A DNA stretch of 42,464 nucleotides from contig NZ_VIRF01000043.1 of the NCBI RefSeq assembly GCF_008107685.1, positions 1 through 42,464 of the forward strand, written 5' to 3'. Both the position numbers and the translations under genes were made by a program. Under the pieces are notes generated by a model. The model was not told the DNA's origin, ran no database searches, and saw only the letters and a list, made by a program, of their open reading frames with translations. Every line of letters begins with the position of its first letter. Within the stretch, counting starts at the first letter, position 1. Shown here in pieces: positions 7,828 to 15,191 of this stretch. Origin of the DNA: Novosphingobium sp. BW1. Its GTDB lineage: Bacteria; Pseudomonadota; Alphaproteobacteria; Sphingomonadales; Sphingomonadaceae.

Positions 7828-9399
7828 TCAGTCGCTGGCGGGTGCGAGCGTTACGAGGGTCACGTCGTTGCGGCGCATGGGAAGCGAAAGGTCAAGCGTG
7901 CCATCCTGCGCCACGCTGACGACGCGGTCGCTTTCGGGTCGGTCGGCAGTTTCGGCCTGCATCTGCGCCATCTGGTCGGCATCGAGGACCTCGGGCATGC
8001 CCATGTCGATATAGAGCGAGAGCGGGTCGTTGCGGCGATAGCCGGTTCGGTGGACCTGAAGGTGGTAGGTGCCCGGGCGCAGGTGGTCGAAATGGACCTT
8101 GACCGGGCGGCTGTTCGCGGTTGGCACAAGGCGGGTGAAGAAGGGCTTGTTGCTGACCTTCTGTTCGGGCTGCTGCCAGTCCCAGATCACGGCGGCCACA
8201 TTCTGGCCGTCGCGCGCGACGAAGCTCTGTTGGTCCGCGACCTCGACCGCGTCGCCGCGAAGGGCGTTCAGGTACTTGTAGGTGAACCAGGCGGGCTTGC
8301 GGATGCCGTCCTTGTTCATCAGGCCAAAGCCGCCGTGGAAAGGGGTGGGCGGCGGGCCCGGTTCCTCGAAGAGGTCGGTATAGGCCCAGTAGCTCATGCC
8401 CTGAACCGCCCCTTGCGTAGCCTTGAGGCGCGACAGGATGTAGGGGGCCGAGATATAGCTGTCATGCACGAAGTCGCGCGGGGTGTAGCTCGTGCTCCAT
8501 TCGGTGAAAAAGAGCGGGATGCCGGGGTAGTCCGAGGCCTCGATCTGTGTGCGTACGTTGAGGACATCGGAAATGATGGCGTCGGGCTTTTCCGAAAGCT
8601 TGGTGTCCTGCTTGCCGTCCTCGTCGAGGAAGCCGCCGTCCACGCCGTAGCTGTGGGTGGCGACGAAATCGACCGGAAGGTCGTTCGCCTGAGCATAGGA
8701 CAGGAATTCCGGCACCCAGTCCGCACCCGCCGTCGCGGGTCCGCCAACGCGTAAGGCCGGGTCGATGGCCTTGATGGTGCGCGCGGTGTTGGCGTAAAGG
8801 CCGAAGTAGGCTTCCTGGTCGGCGTTCTCCCAGAAGTCCTTGAGATTGGGTTCGTTCCACAGCTCGAAATACCAGCGGCGCACTTCGGCCGCGCCGTAGC
8901 GATCGCGCAGGTGCGTGACGAAGGCGTGGACGAGATCGCGCCACTTGTCGGGCTGGGGATGCGAGGTGTTGCCCTTCCAGTAGAATAGCTGGAGGTCGGA
9001 CGTGCGCATCACCGCGGGCGTCCAGCCCAGTTCGATGAAGGGGCGGATGTTCTTGGCCAGCAGCGCATCGTAGAGCCGATCGATCCCGGTCCAGTCGTAG
9101 ACGATTTGCCCGTCAACCTCCTTCACCGTGCCCAGCGTATCGTGGAAGATGTCGTGGAAGCGGATGTAGCGAAAGCCCAGTTCGTCCGAGACGGTCTGGA
9201 GCTGGGCCTGGCTGTCAGGGCGGATCAGCGTTCCGGGAAAGTCCGAGCCGACCGATTGCGTGGCGAACCGGTCCATGGGGCCCACGGTCTTCGCAGCGTC
9301 GATGGTGATATGGCGCACGGTGTTGTCGGGCGCGGCGCTGGCTGCCAGCGATGTCCCGCCCAGAACAAGGGCCATGCCCACTGATATCGCGCTTTTCAC
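7828..9399 (-). CDS. secreted GH39 glycoside hydrolase (beta-xylosidase / iduronidase type)
   Basis: This 523-residue enzyme has a signal peptide (about 1-22, cleaved after ASA). The (beta/alpha)8 domain carries the GH39 acid/base motif WYFELWNEPNL (Glu183). The nucleophile lies in LFFTEWSTSY (Glu300), the second clan-A glutamate. Supporting motifs are FIELGWTPAVM, VDFVATHSYG and MSYWAYTDLFEE. The C-terminal about 130 residues form a beta-rich accessory domain typical of the family. GH39 members are retaining beta-xylosidases or alpha-L-iduronidases; which applies cannot be decided here. The start is GTG at 9399, preceded by GGGAGAGGG. A LacI-like operator half-palindrome sits 32 bp upstream (9431). 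It is isolated between two decayed regions but may belong to the glycan locus at 18.6-28.4 kb. Confidence 0.85.
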   Translation of the reverse strand: MKSAISVGMALVLGGTSLAASAAPDNTVRHITIDAAKTVGPMDRFATQSVGSDFPGTLIRPDSQAQLQTVSDELGFRYIRFHDIFHDTLGTVKEVDGQIVYDWTGIDRLYDALLAKNIRPFIELGWTPAVMRTSDLQLFYWKGNTSHPQPDKWRDLVHAFVTHLRDRYGAAEVRRWYFELWNEPNLKDFWENADQEAYFGLYANTARTIKAIDPALRVGGPATAGADWVPEFLSYAQANDLPVDFVATHSYGVDGGFLDEDGKQDTKLSEKPDAIISDVLNVRTQIEASDYPGIPLFFTEWSTSYTPRDFVHDSYISAPYILSRLKATQGAVQGMSYWAYTDLFEEPGPPPTPFHGGFGLMNKDGIRKPAWFTYKYLNALRGDAVEVADQQSFVARDGQNVAAVIWDWQQPEQKVSNKPFFTRLVPTANSRPVKVHFDHLRPGTYHLQVHRTGYRRNDPLSLYIDMGMPEVLDADQMAQMQAETADRPESDRVVSVAQDGTLDLSLPMRRNDVTLVTLAPASD

Positions 9400-9430
9400 T
9401 ACCCTCTCCCATGTTTTCTTGTCGGGCTAC

Positions 9431-9444
9431 TGTTAGCGCAATCA
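9431..9444 (-). promoter_or_regulatory. candidate LacI-family operator upstream of the GH39 gene
   Basis: On the minus strand the site reads TGATTGCGCTAACA, an imperfect palindrome (5 of 7 base pairs). It shares GCGCTAA with the perfect palindrome at 18644 and with the site at 23930. A possible -35 TTGCAA lies 16 bp before TAACAG on the minus strand, so the site would overlap the -10 region. The assignment is inferred from similarity only. Confidence 0.4.
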
Positions 9445-9690
9445 TGTCTTGTTGCAAGGCTCTTCCCGCACAAAACGGGACCGCAGCGTTGATAGCGTTT
9501 TCGCCAATAAGGCTAGGTCCCGGGGGCGTAGGGATCTCAGCCTGGCTCGGGCTCCCAGTGGCGCGGGAGCAGGGTGACCGTGCTGGCAAGGTCGAGCGGG
9601 CGCGGCATTGCGGTATGGGATTCGCGAAGGACGCGGTGCGCAGCAGCCGCAAGGGCAAGCAAAATCACCTTCGAGGAGGTATACACTGGT
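9445..9690. other. gene-free stretch, probable decayed DNA
   Basis: I see no coding sequence I can support here. Short minus-strand open pieces such as DLASTVTLLPRHW look like debris without an identifiable family. The right end touches the tail of the carboxymuconolactone decarboxylase remnant. Confidence 0.4.
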
Positions 9691-10038
9691 TCAGCTGCCG
9701 AGGACTTCGAGCGCTGCGGCGAGCAGGGGGCCTGCCGCAACGCCCGCCTCGAGGGCCATCGCCCAGATGCCGGTGGTATGGCGGCGGCGGGTGGGGGCGG
9801 ATCTGCGCGCTCTTGCCGGTCGAGACGAGTACCGACAGGGCCACTACGCTAGGATCACGCGGCGAGAGTTCTTCGCGCTTCCAGACATCGCCGAACAGGA
9901 CATTGTCGGTGTAGCGGGCAAGGGCGGGCCGGCGCGCTGCATGTAGTTGGGGGCGACCGATCCGGCCGCCGGAGCGGCGCCGGACATGGCGACGGCTCCG
10001 GCCACGGCGAGGATGTTCTTGTTCGTTGTCTTCTCCAG
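9691..10038 (-). pseudogene. carboxymuconolactone decarboxylase (CMD) family remnant
   Basis: Reading leftwards from 10038, a signal-peptide-like start without ATG (EKTTNKNILAVAGAVAMSG, AAPAAGS) lies in one frame. The CMD core follows in another frame: ARYTDNVLFGDVWKREELS and PRDPSVVALSVLVSTGKSAQ. CMD proteins normally continue with a His-containing helix and AFYAGWP; that part is absent. Instead an unrelated tail (TTGIWAMALEAGVAAGPLLA) runs in a third frame to a stop at 9691. Exported CMD-like proteins often neighbour tautomerases in proteobacteria, and here a tautomerase remnant is next to it. The gene has lost its start, its frame and its end. Confidence 0.6.
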
Positions 10039-10125
10039 TATCGTATTGGAGTGACCAGTGGCTCCCCTCATCGCGCCCGCTCTGCACCCTTGAGGAAAAT
10101 GCGACGGGACGATGAGATGCGTTCA

Positions 10126-10390
10126 TCAGCCGGGGCGCTTGAACAGGGTCTTTTCCTTCGCCTGGATTTCCGCCGCATAGACACTGTTCATCCATTTCGA
10201 AAGGGACACGTCCTCGACCCCGACCGAGACCGACTGCGCGCCATGTCGGAGAGTTTCGGCGATGAGGGCGATGTCCCGTCGGCGCTCTTCCGGATCAGGC
10301 CAGTGGGCCGTGATGCGGTCGGCCAGCTCCTTCTTTTCGGCATTGTCGTGGCCGGGGTCAATCTTGATCGCGACGAGGGGGAGAGGTCAT
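10126..10390 (-). pseudogene. 4-oxalocrotonate tautomerase-like remnant, start lost
   Basis: In one minus-strand frame the sequence reads PLVAIKIDPGHDNAEKKELA, then HGAQSVSVGVEDVSLSKWM and KEKTLFKRPG before a TGA at 10126-10128. This matches the length and end of small tautomerase-superfamily proteins, whose catalytic residue is the N-terminal Pro after Met. No ATG is in frame: the codons in front of PLV run into a TGA. An ATG at 10390 is out of frame by one base because of a C5 run (10377-10381). The sequence right of about 10380 already belongs to the opposite-strand beta-galactosidase fragment, so the true start was probably removed at that junction. Confidence 0.6.
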
Positions 10391-11100
10391 CCTCTCGGCC
10401 GCGGGCAGCTCGCTCGCGATCAGCCGCAAGACCGGCCTTGTCCCCGGCTTCGACGTGAAAGGCGAGGCAGGTGCTCGCTGAAGGGGGGGCAGCCCTATTT
10501 CTGGCGCGCGCTGACCAGAGAGCAATGTCGGTACGCGCACCGGAGAGCAGCTCGCCGTATGGAAGATCCTGAGCGAGACCGTTCGGTGTCCGGCTTGCGC
10601 ATCGAACAGGCAAAGGCTGGCGCACGAGAGGTTGCCGTCACGTTCACGCCGGACGGAAGGCAGGCTAACTTCATCAACCGCTACCGTATGGCCGGGGACG
10701 GGAGCGTACACCTGACGGCCCATTTCGAGCCGGTCGCAAAGGACGTGCCGCCGCTTTTTCCGCATCGGCGTGAAGTTTGCACTGCCCGAGGCCATGGATA
10801 CGGTCGAGTGGTGCGGACGCGGGCCGCATGAGAGTTATGTCGATCGCAAGGGCTCGGCCCCGATTTGCCTGTGGCGCGGTGCGCTTGCCGACCAGGACCA
10901 CGACTACCTTCGCCCGCGAAAGATTGGCAGCAAATCCGACGTGCGCTGGATGACACGGACCGACGGGGGGAGGCCCTGCGCGTGGCGGTGGACCGGCCAC
11001 TGATGATGAACGCGCCCGCTTTCGCCTATTCCGACCTCTACCGTCGCGCGCCCGGCAATGGCGAGCCTTCTGAGGGCGCTCGCCCGGGTGAGGACAGGTG
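10382..11100 (+). pseudogene. GH2 beta-galactosidase (LacZ-type) C-terminal remnant, several frameshifts
   Basis: Four consecutive segments in changing frames read as the last third of a LacZ-type enzyme. They are GEVILSAAGSSLAISRKTG (from 10382), GGQPYFWRALT with VSGLRIEQAKAGAREVAVTF and GRQANFINRYRMAGDGSVHL (about 10490-10750), [20 protein letters not shown] with [15 protein letters not shown] (about 10755-10960), and [20 protein letters not shown] with [10 protein letters not shown] (to about 11075). WxGRGPxExYxDRK and the small-chain motifs are diagnostic of the C-terminal beta-sandwich domain. The catalytic barrel with both glutamates is gone. At least three frame changes are present, so it is dead. 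It ends about 90 bp before the sigma-factor gene. Confidence 0.75.
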
Positions 11101-11187
11101 AACTTGATTGGAGCGGGCAGGGCCTTGGTGCTTTCCCTTGTCAGGAATAGCGTCTAGCAATCGGGCGATGTGAACTAATGAGCCGGG

Positions 11188-11718
11188 ATGTCTGAGATCA
11201 CGCCGTCATCGGGCCTTGAGGCCGCCTTCCTTGCGCACCGCGAGACGTTGCTGCGCTTCCTGCGCGCGCGCGGTGCGGGCGAGGCGGCCGAGGACATCCT
11301 GCACGAGGTCTGGCTGCGCGTGAGCACGCGCGAAAGCGGTCCGGTGGCGGCGCCCTTGGCCTACCTGCATTCGGTGGCGAACTCGCTGATGATCGACCGC
11401 TATCGCTCGCAGCAGAAGGCACAGGCGCGCGAACGCGAATGGAGCGCGGCGCAGACGCTGACCGGGGAAGCCTCACCGCAGCCCTCGGCCGAGCGCGAGG
11501 TCTTTGCCGTACGCGAAGCCGCGCGCGTGCTGGCGATGCTCGATAGCCTGGGCGCGCGGGTCGCCCGGGTGTTCCGGCTCCACCGGGTGGACGGTGTCAC
11601 CCAGAAGGACGTCGCCCGCGAAGTGGGCATCAGTCTGAGCACTGTCGAGGGCGATCTGCGCAAGGCCTACCGCGCGCTGGAGGAATGGAAACGGCACGGC
11701 GAAGGAGACGAGCCATGA
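11188..11718 (+). CDS. ECF sigma-70 factor, FecI type
   Basis: This 176-residue protein has the two-domain ECF layout. Sigma region 2 lies at about residues 10-75 (FLAHRETLLRFLRARG, EAAEDILHEVWLRV, LMIDRYR). Region 4 lies at about 115-168 (VARVFRLHRVDGVTQKDVAR, EVGISLSTVEGDLRKAYRAL). A variable linker separates them. FecI-like factors direct RNA polymerase to promoters of TonB receptor genes once released from a FecR-type anti-sigma. A FecR gene follows 42 bp downstream, then a TonB receptor with a signalling domain. The ATG at 11188 has only a weak ribosome-binding site (GCCGGG). Confidence 0.85.
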   Translation: MSEITPSSGLEAAFLAHRETLLRFLRARGAGEAAEDILHEVWLRVSTRESGPVAAPLAYLHSVANSLMIDRYRSQQKAQAREREWSAAQTLTGEASPQPSAEREVFAVREAARVLAMLDSLGARVARVFRLHRVDGVTQKDVAREVGISLSTVEGDLRKAYRALEEWKRHGEGDEP

Positions 11719-11760
11719 GGCTGCGCGCCGATGTCTCCGTCTGCGTCATGAAAGGAACGT

Positions 11761-12750
11761 GTGGTGCCCATTGACGAGACGATCCGCGCGCAGGCCCTCG
11801 ACTGGGCGGTGCGGACACAGGACCCCGGTTTTGAAGACTGGGAGACCTTCACCTCCTGGCTGGAGCAGTCTCCGGCGCATGGCGAGGCCTACGACGCGAC
11901 GTGCGCGGCGGCGCAGGACGGAGCCGACCTCCTGGCACGGGACACCCCTGCCAACGATACCGAGCCTGCCATTGCCTCGCCGGATGAGGCCGAGGGCAAC
12001 GGGGCCTGGGTCGACGATACGCTGAAAAGCTACGCCCGCGTGCCGCGTCGGCGCTGGCTGGCGGGCGCGCTCGCGGCCAGCGTGGCGCTCGTTGCGGGAA
12101 TCGGCCTCTGGCACGAAAACGGCCCTGCGACCTACGAGGTGGCGACGGCAGCCGGGGAGACACGCACCTTGCGTCTGGGCGGTGAGACGACCGTGACGCT
12201 GGGCGGAGATACTCGTCTTGCGATGGAGCAGGGCAACGCACGCTTTGTCCGGTTGGAGCAGGGACAGGCCCTGTTCTCTGTACGCCACGACCCCGATGCG
12301 CCCTTTGAAGTCGCCGTTGGCGAGGAGCGGCTGCGCGACATCGGCACCGTCTTCGACGTGCGGCACGTGGACGGGGCTTTGCGGGTCGCGGTGTCCGAGG
12401 GCGAGGTTGAGGTCAATCCCGAGCATGAGAAGGTACGCGTAAAGCCCGGGCAGATCCTGAGCCGGGCGGCCGGGGAGAATCGCTTCGAACTCGCCGCAAT
12501 TGCGCCGGAACGGGTCGGGGAATGGCGCGCTGGACGCCTGACGTTCGTCGATGCCCCGCTTGGTGATGTGGCCTCTGATCTGACGCGCGCGACCGGAATT
12601 GCGTTTTCGGTGCGCCCTGAGGCGCGCGGGCGCACGGTTTCGGGGGCCTTGCAGATCGAGCCAATACGCAAGGACCCGCAATCGCTCGGCACTCTGCTCG
12701 GCCTTGGTGTTGCGCGCGAAGGCGCAGGATGGAGCCTGGGTCCTCGCTGA
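11761..12750 (+). CDS. FecR-family anti-sigma / signal-transducing membrane protein
   Basis: This 329-residue inner-membrane protein has a cytoplasmic N-terminal domain of the FecR/DUF4880 type (ALDWAVRTQ, FTSWLEQSPAHGEAYD). One membrane helix spans residues about 99-117 (WLAGALAASVALVAGIGLW). The periplasmic FecR domain includes TAAGETRTLRLGGETTVTLG and EVAVGEERLRDIGTVFDVRH, and a C-terminal STN-like/DUF4974 module includes LTFVDAPLGDVASDLTRATG. It should relay signals from the TonB receptor to the sigma factor. GTG codons at 11761 and 11764 both fit; AAAGGAA at 11751-11757 suits the second slightly better. Its stop is three bases before the receptor ATG, so the two are translationally close. 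Confidence 0.85.
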   Translation: MVPIDETIRAQALDWAVRTQDPGFEDWETFTSWLEQSPAHGEAYDATCAAAQDGADLLARDTPANDTEPAIASPDEAEGNGAWVDDTLKSYARVPRRRWLAGALAASVALVAGIGLWHENGPATYEVATAAGETRTLRLGGETTVTLGGDTRLAMEQGNARFVRLEQGQALFSVRHDPDAPFEVAVGEERLRDIGTVFDVRHVDGALRVAVSEGEVEVNPEHEKVRVKPGQILSRAAGENRFELAAIAPERVGEWRAGRLTFVDAPLGDVASDLTRATGIAFSVRPEARGRTVSGALQIEPIRKDPQSLGTLLGLGVAREGAGWSLGPR

Positions 12751-12753
12751 GCC

Positions 12754-15126
12754 ATGCGCCAGGTCCTGAACCTTTTTCTGGGTGCTGCTCTGGTGCTGGG
12801 TAGCGCGTGGCCTGTTTCCGCCGCTGCGCGGGGTGCGGAAATCCGTGTTCACACGCAGGCCGGTAGCGCCTCGCAGGCGGCCATTGCAATTGCACGCCAG
12901 ACGGGGGTGAGTGTCGTCATTGTCGACCCTACGCTCGCGCACCGCGCAGTGCCTGCGCTCGACGCGCGCATCCCTGCGGCGGAGGCCGTGCGGCGGCTGG
13001 CGCGTGCGGCCGGGGGACGCGTTGTTGCGACTGGCCCGGCGGCCTGGCGCATCGAGCCGGTTTCCCATCAGGCGCGCACGCCCCGCGCCGCGCCGCAGGT
13101 GCGCGAATCCCCCCGTGAAATCACCGGCGCGCCGATCATCGTTCTGTCCAGCAAGCGCGAACTGGCGCTTGGCGATCTCCCCGCACAGGTCGCGATCCTG
13201 GAGCCGGAGGAACTGGAGGCGGGCGGCCAGGGTGGTACCGAGAAGATCACCCGCCAGCTTCCGACGGTAGCTTCCACGCACCTGGGCAGCGGGCGCAACA
13301 AGCTCTTCATCCGCGGTATCGCCGATTCCAGTTTCACCGGCCCCACGCAGGCAACCGTGGGGCAGTACCTGGGCGACATGCGCCTCACCTACAATGCGCC
13401 CGATCCGGATCTGCGTCTCACCGACATGGCGCGTGTGGAGGTGCTGGAGGGCCCGCAGGGCACACTGTATGGCGCAGGCTCGCTAGGCGGCATCATCCGG
13501 CTGGTCCCCAATGCGCCAGATCTGAACGACATAGCCGGTTCTGCCGTTCTGGGCGGTTCGCTCACGCGCCATGGCGAACCGGGCGTCGATGGCAGCGCCA
13601 TGCTCAACCTGCCGCTGATGGAGGGGCGGGTGGGTCTGCGCGCCTCGCTCGATGCGCAGCGCACGGGTGGCTACATCAACAAGCCGCGCATCGATGGTCG
13701 TAACGTCAATGGCAGCGATATCCTGGGCGGGCGCATAGCCTTGCGGCTGGAGCCTGCGCCGGACTGGTCGGTGAGCCTGATGGCCCTTGGGCAGCGGACC
13801 GACAACGCCGACAGCCAGTACGCCGACCGGCACGGGGCCGGGTTGGAGAACGGCGCGCGCGTGGCCGAGCGGGCCGAGGCGGACTACGCAATGGGGCAAC
13901 TCGTTGTCGCGGGAAGGCTGGGGGATATCCGCCTACGCTCAACAACGGGCCTCGTGCGCCAGACCCTTCGGGAGAACTTCGATGCGACTCCGCAAGGCGG
14001 GTCGCCACGCCTCTTCACGCAAGCCAACCGCACGCGCATGGTGGCCCACGAGACCCGGCTCTGGCAGCCCGAGCGCGCCGGCTTGGGTTGGGTCGCAGGG
14101 GTAAGCTTCACGCACAACGAGACGCGGCTCAACCGGACATTGACGACATTTGCACTGCGCGCGATCCCGGCTGGCGTGCGCAATGTCGTGGATGAGGGGA
14201 CGTTCTATGGCGAGGCAAGCCTGCGTTTGGCCGCGTCGCTGGTTGCCACGGCGGGCGGGCGCATCACCCGTTCGCGGCTGGGCGGTGGGGGAGAGGACAT
14301 CCGCCCCGAGATCCAGCTCGCCCATGCCGCGATGGACATAGCCGCGCATCGCACCTTCACGGTCGTCCTGCCCTCGGCGGCGCTCAACCTTGCACTCGCG
14401 CCCGAGGCCTCGCTTTTCCTGCGCTACCAGGAGGGTTTCCGTCCCGGCGGCCTGGCCATAGAGAGCGAGTACGTGCGGCGTTTTCGCGATGACCATACGC
14501 AGACCTTCGAGGTTGGCGCACGTCACGGCCAGCGCGGGCGCAGCGCGTTCGATTTTGCGCTGTCGCTGTCCTACACGCGCTGGCAGGACATCCAGGCCGA
14601 TTTCATCGACGCAAGCGGTCTTCCCAGTACGGCCAATATCGGGGACGGACGGATCTGGACGGCAAGCGCGTCCGGGGGCCTGCGGCTTGCCCGGGGGCTT
14701 CGGGCCGAGGCAGGCATTTCATGGAACCGCAGCAAGGTGGACGAGCCGGCGCTTCCACTCATGCTGCTTGCTACGCGTTCGATGCAGGTGCCCAATATTG
14801 CGCACCTGGCCGCGCGCGTGGCGCTCAACTGGAATCACGAGCTTGGCGGCGAGATCCAGCTGAAGGCACAGGGCTGGGCGAGCTACGTCGGGCGTTCGCG
14901 TCTTGGTGTCGGGCCCGAACTCGGCGCGCTGCAGGGCGATTACCTTGATACCGGCGCGCTGCTGCGGGTGGGCACCGAGCGTCTGGGCGTGACCCTTGGC
15001 ATTACCAATATCGCCGATGTGCGCGGCAACCGTTTCGCCCTGGGCACGCCGTTCGGGACCGGACGCGAGCAGGTCACGCCGCTGCGCCCACGCACGCTGC
15101 GCATCGGGCTCGACACCGCGTTCTGA
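12754..15126 (+). CDS. TonB-dependent receptor with N-terminal STN signalling domain
   Basis: This 790-residue outer-membrane transducer has a signal peptide at 1-27. The STN domain (about 28-105) includes QAGSASQAAIAIARQTGVSV and IPAAEAVRRLARAAGGRVV. It is followed by a linker, the plug (ITRQLPTVASTHLGSGRN, LFIRGIADSSF, VEVLEGPQGTLYGAGSLGGI) and a 22-strand-type barrel ending in Phe. The STN domain is what contacts FecR in cell-surface signalling. The plug resembles the sphingomonad receptor group that takes up organic ligands rather than clear siderophore receptors, so the ligand is open. It is co-directional with the sigma/FecR pair and just 65 bp before the autotransporter gene. Confidence 0.85.
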   Translation: MRQVLNLFLGAALVLGSAWPVSAAARGAEIRVHTQAGSASQAAIAIARQTGVSVVIVDPTLAHRAVPALDARIPAAEAVRRLARAAGGRVVATGPAAWRIEPVSHQARTPRAAPQVRESPREITGAPIIVLSSKRELALGDLPAQVAILEPEELEAGGQGGTEKITRQLPTVASTHLGSGRNKLFIRGIADSSFTGPTQATVGQYLGDMRLTYNAPDPDLRLTDMARVEVLEGPQGTLYGAGSLGGIIRLVPNAPDLNDIAGSAVLGGSLTRHGEPGVDGSAMLNLPLMEGRVGLRASLDAQRTGGYINKPRIDGRNVNGSDILGGRIALRLEPAPDWSVSLMALGQRTDNADSQYADRHGAGLENGARVAERAEADYAMGQLVVAGRLGDIRLRSTTGLVRQTLRENFDATPQGGSPRLFTQANRTRMVAHETRLWQPERAGLGWVAGVSFTHNETRLNRTLTTFALRAIPAGVRNVVDEGTFYGEASLRLAASLVATAGGRITRSRLGGGGEDIRPEIQLAHAAMDIAAHRTFTVVLPSAALNLALAPEASLFLRYQEGFRPGGLAIESEYVRRFRDDHTQTFEVGARHGQRGRSAFDFALSLSYTRWQDIQADFIDASGLPSTANIGDGRIWTASASGGLRLARGLRAEAGISWNRSKVDEPALPLMLLATRSMQVPNIAHLAARVALNWNHELGGEIQLKAQGWASYVGRSRLGVGPELGALQGDYLDTGALLRVGTERLGVTLGITNIADVRGNRFALGTPFGTGREQVTPLRPRTLRIGLDTAF

Positions 15127-15191
15127 GATTTTTTCAAGGCTGTCCGCCCGTGGCTCCGTCCTATCGGTCAAAACGACCTGAAGGGACTGAA

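Noticed and set aside
11746..13281. A 511-codon antisense frame over FecR and the receptor start
   Set aside because: Spans two clear genes and their junction; composition is shadow-like.
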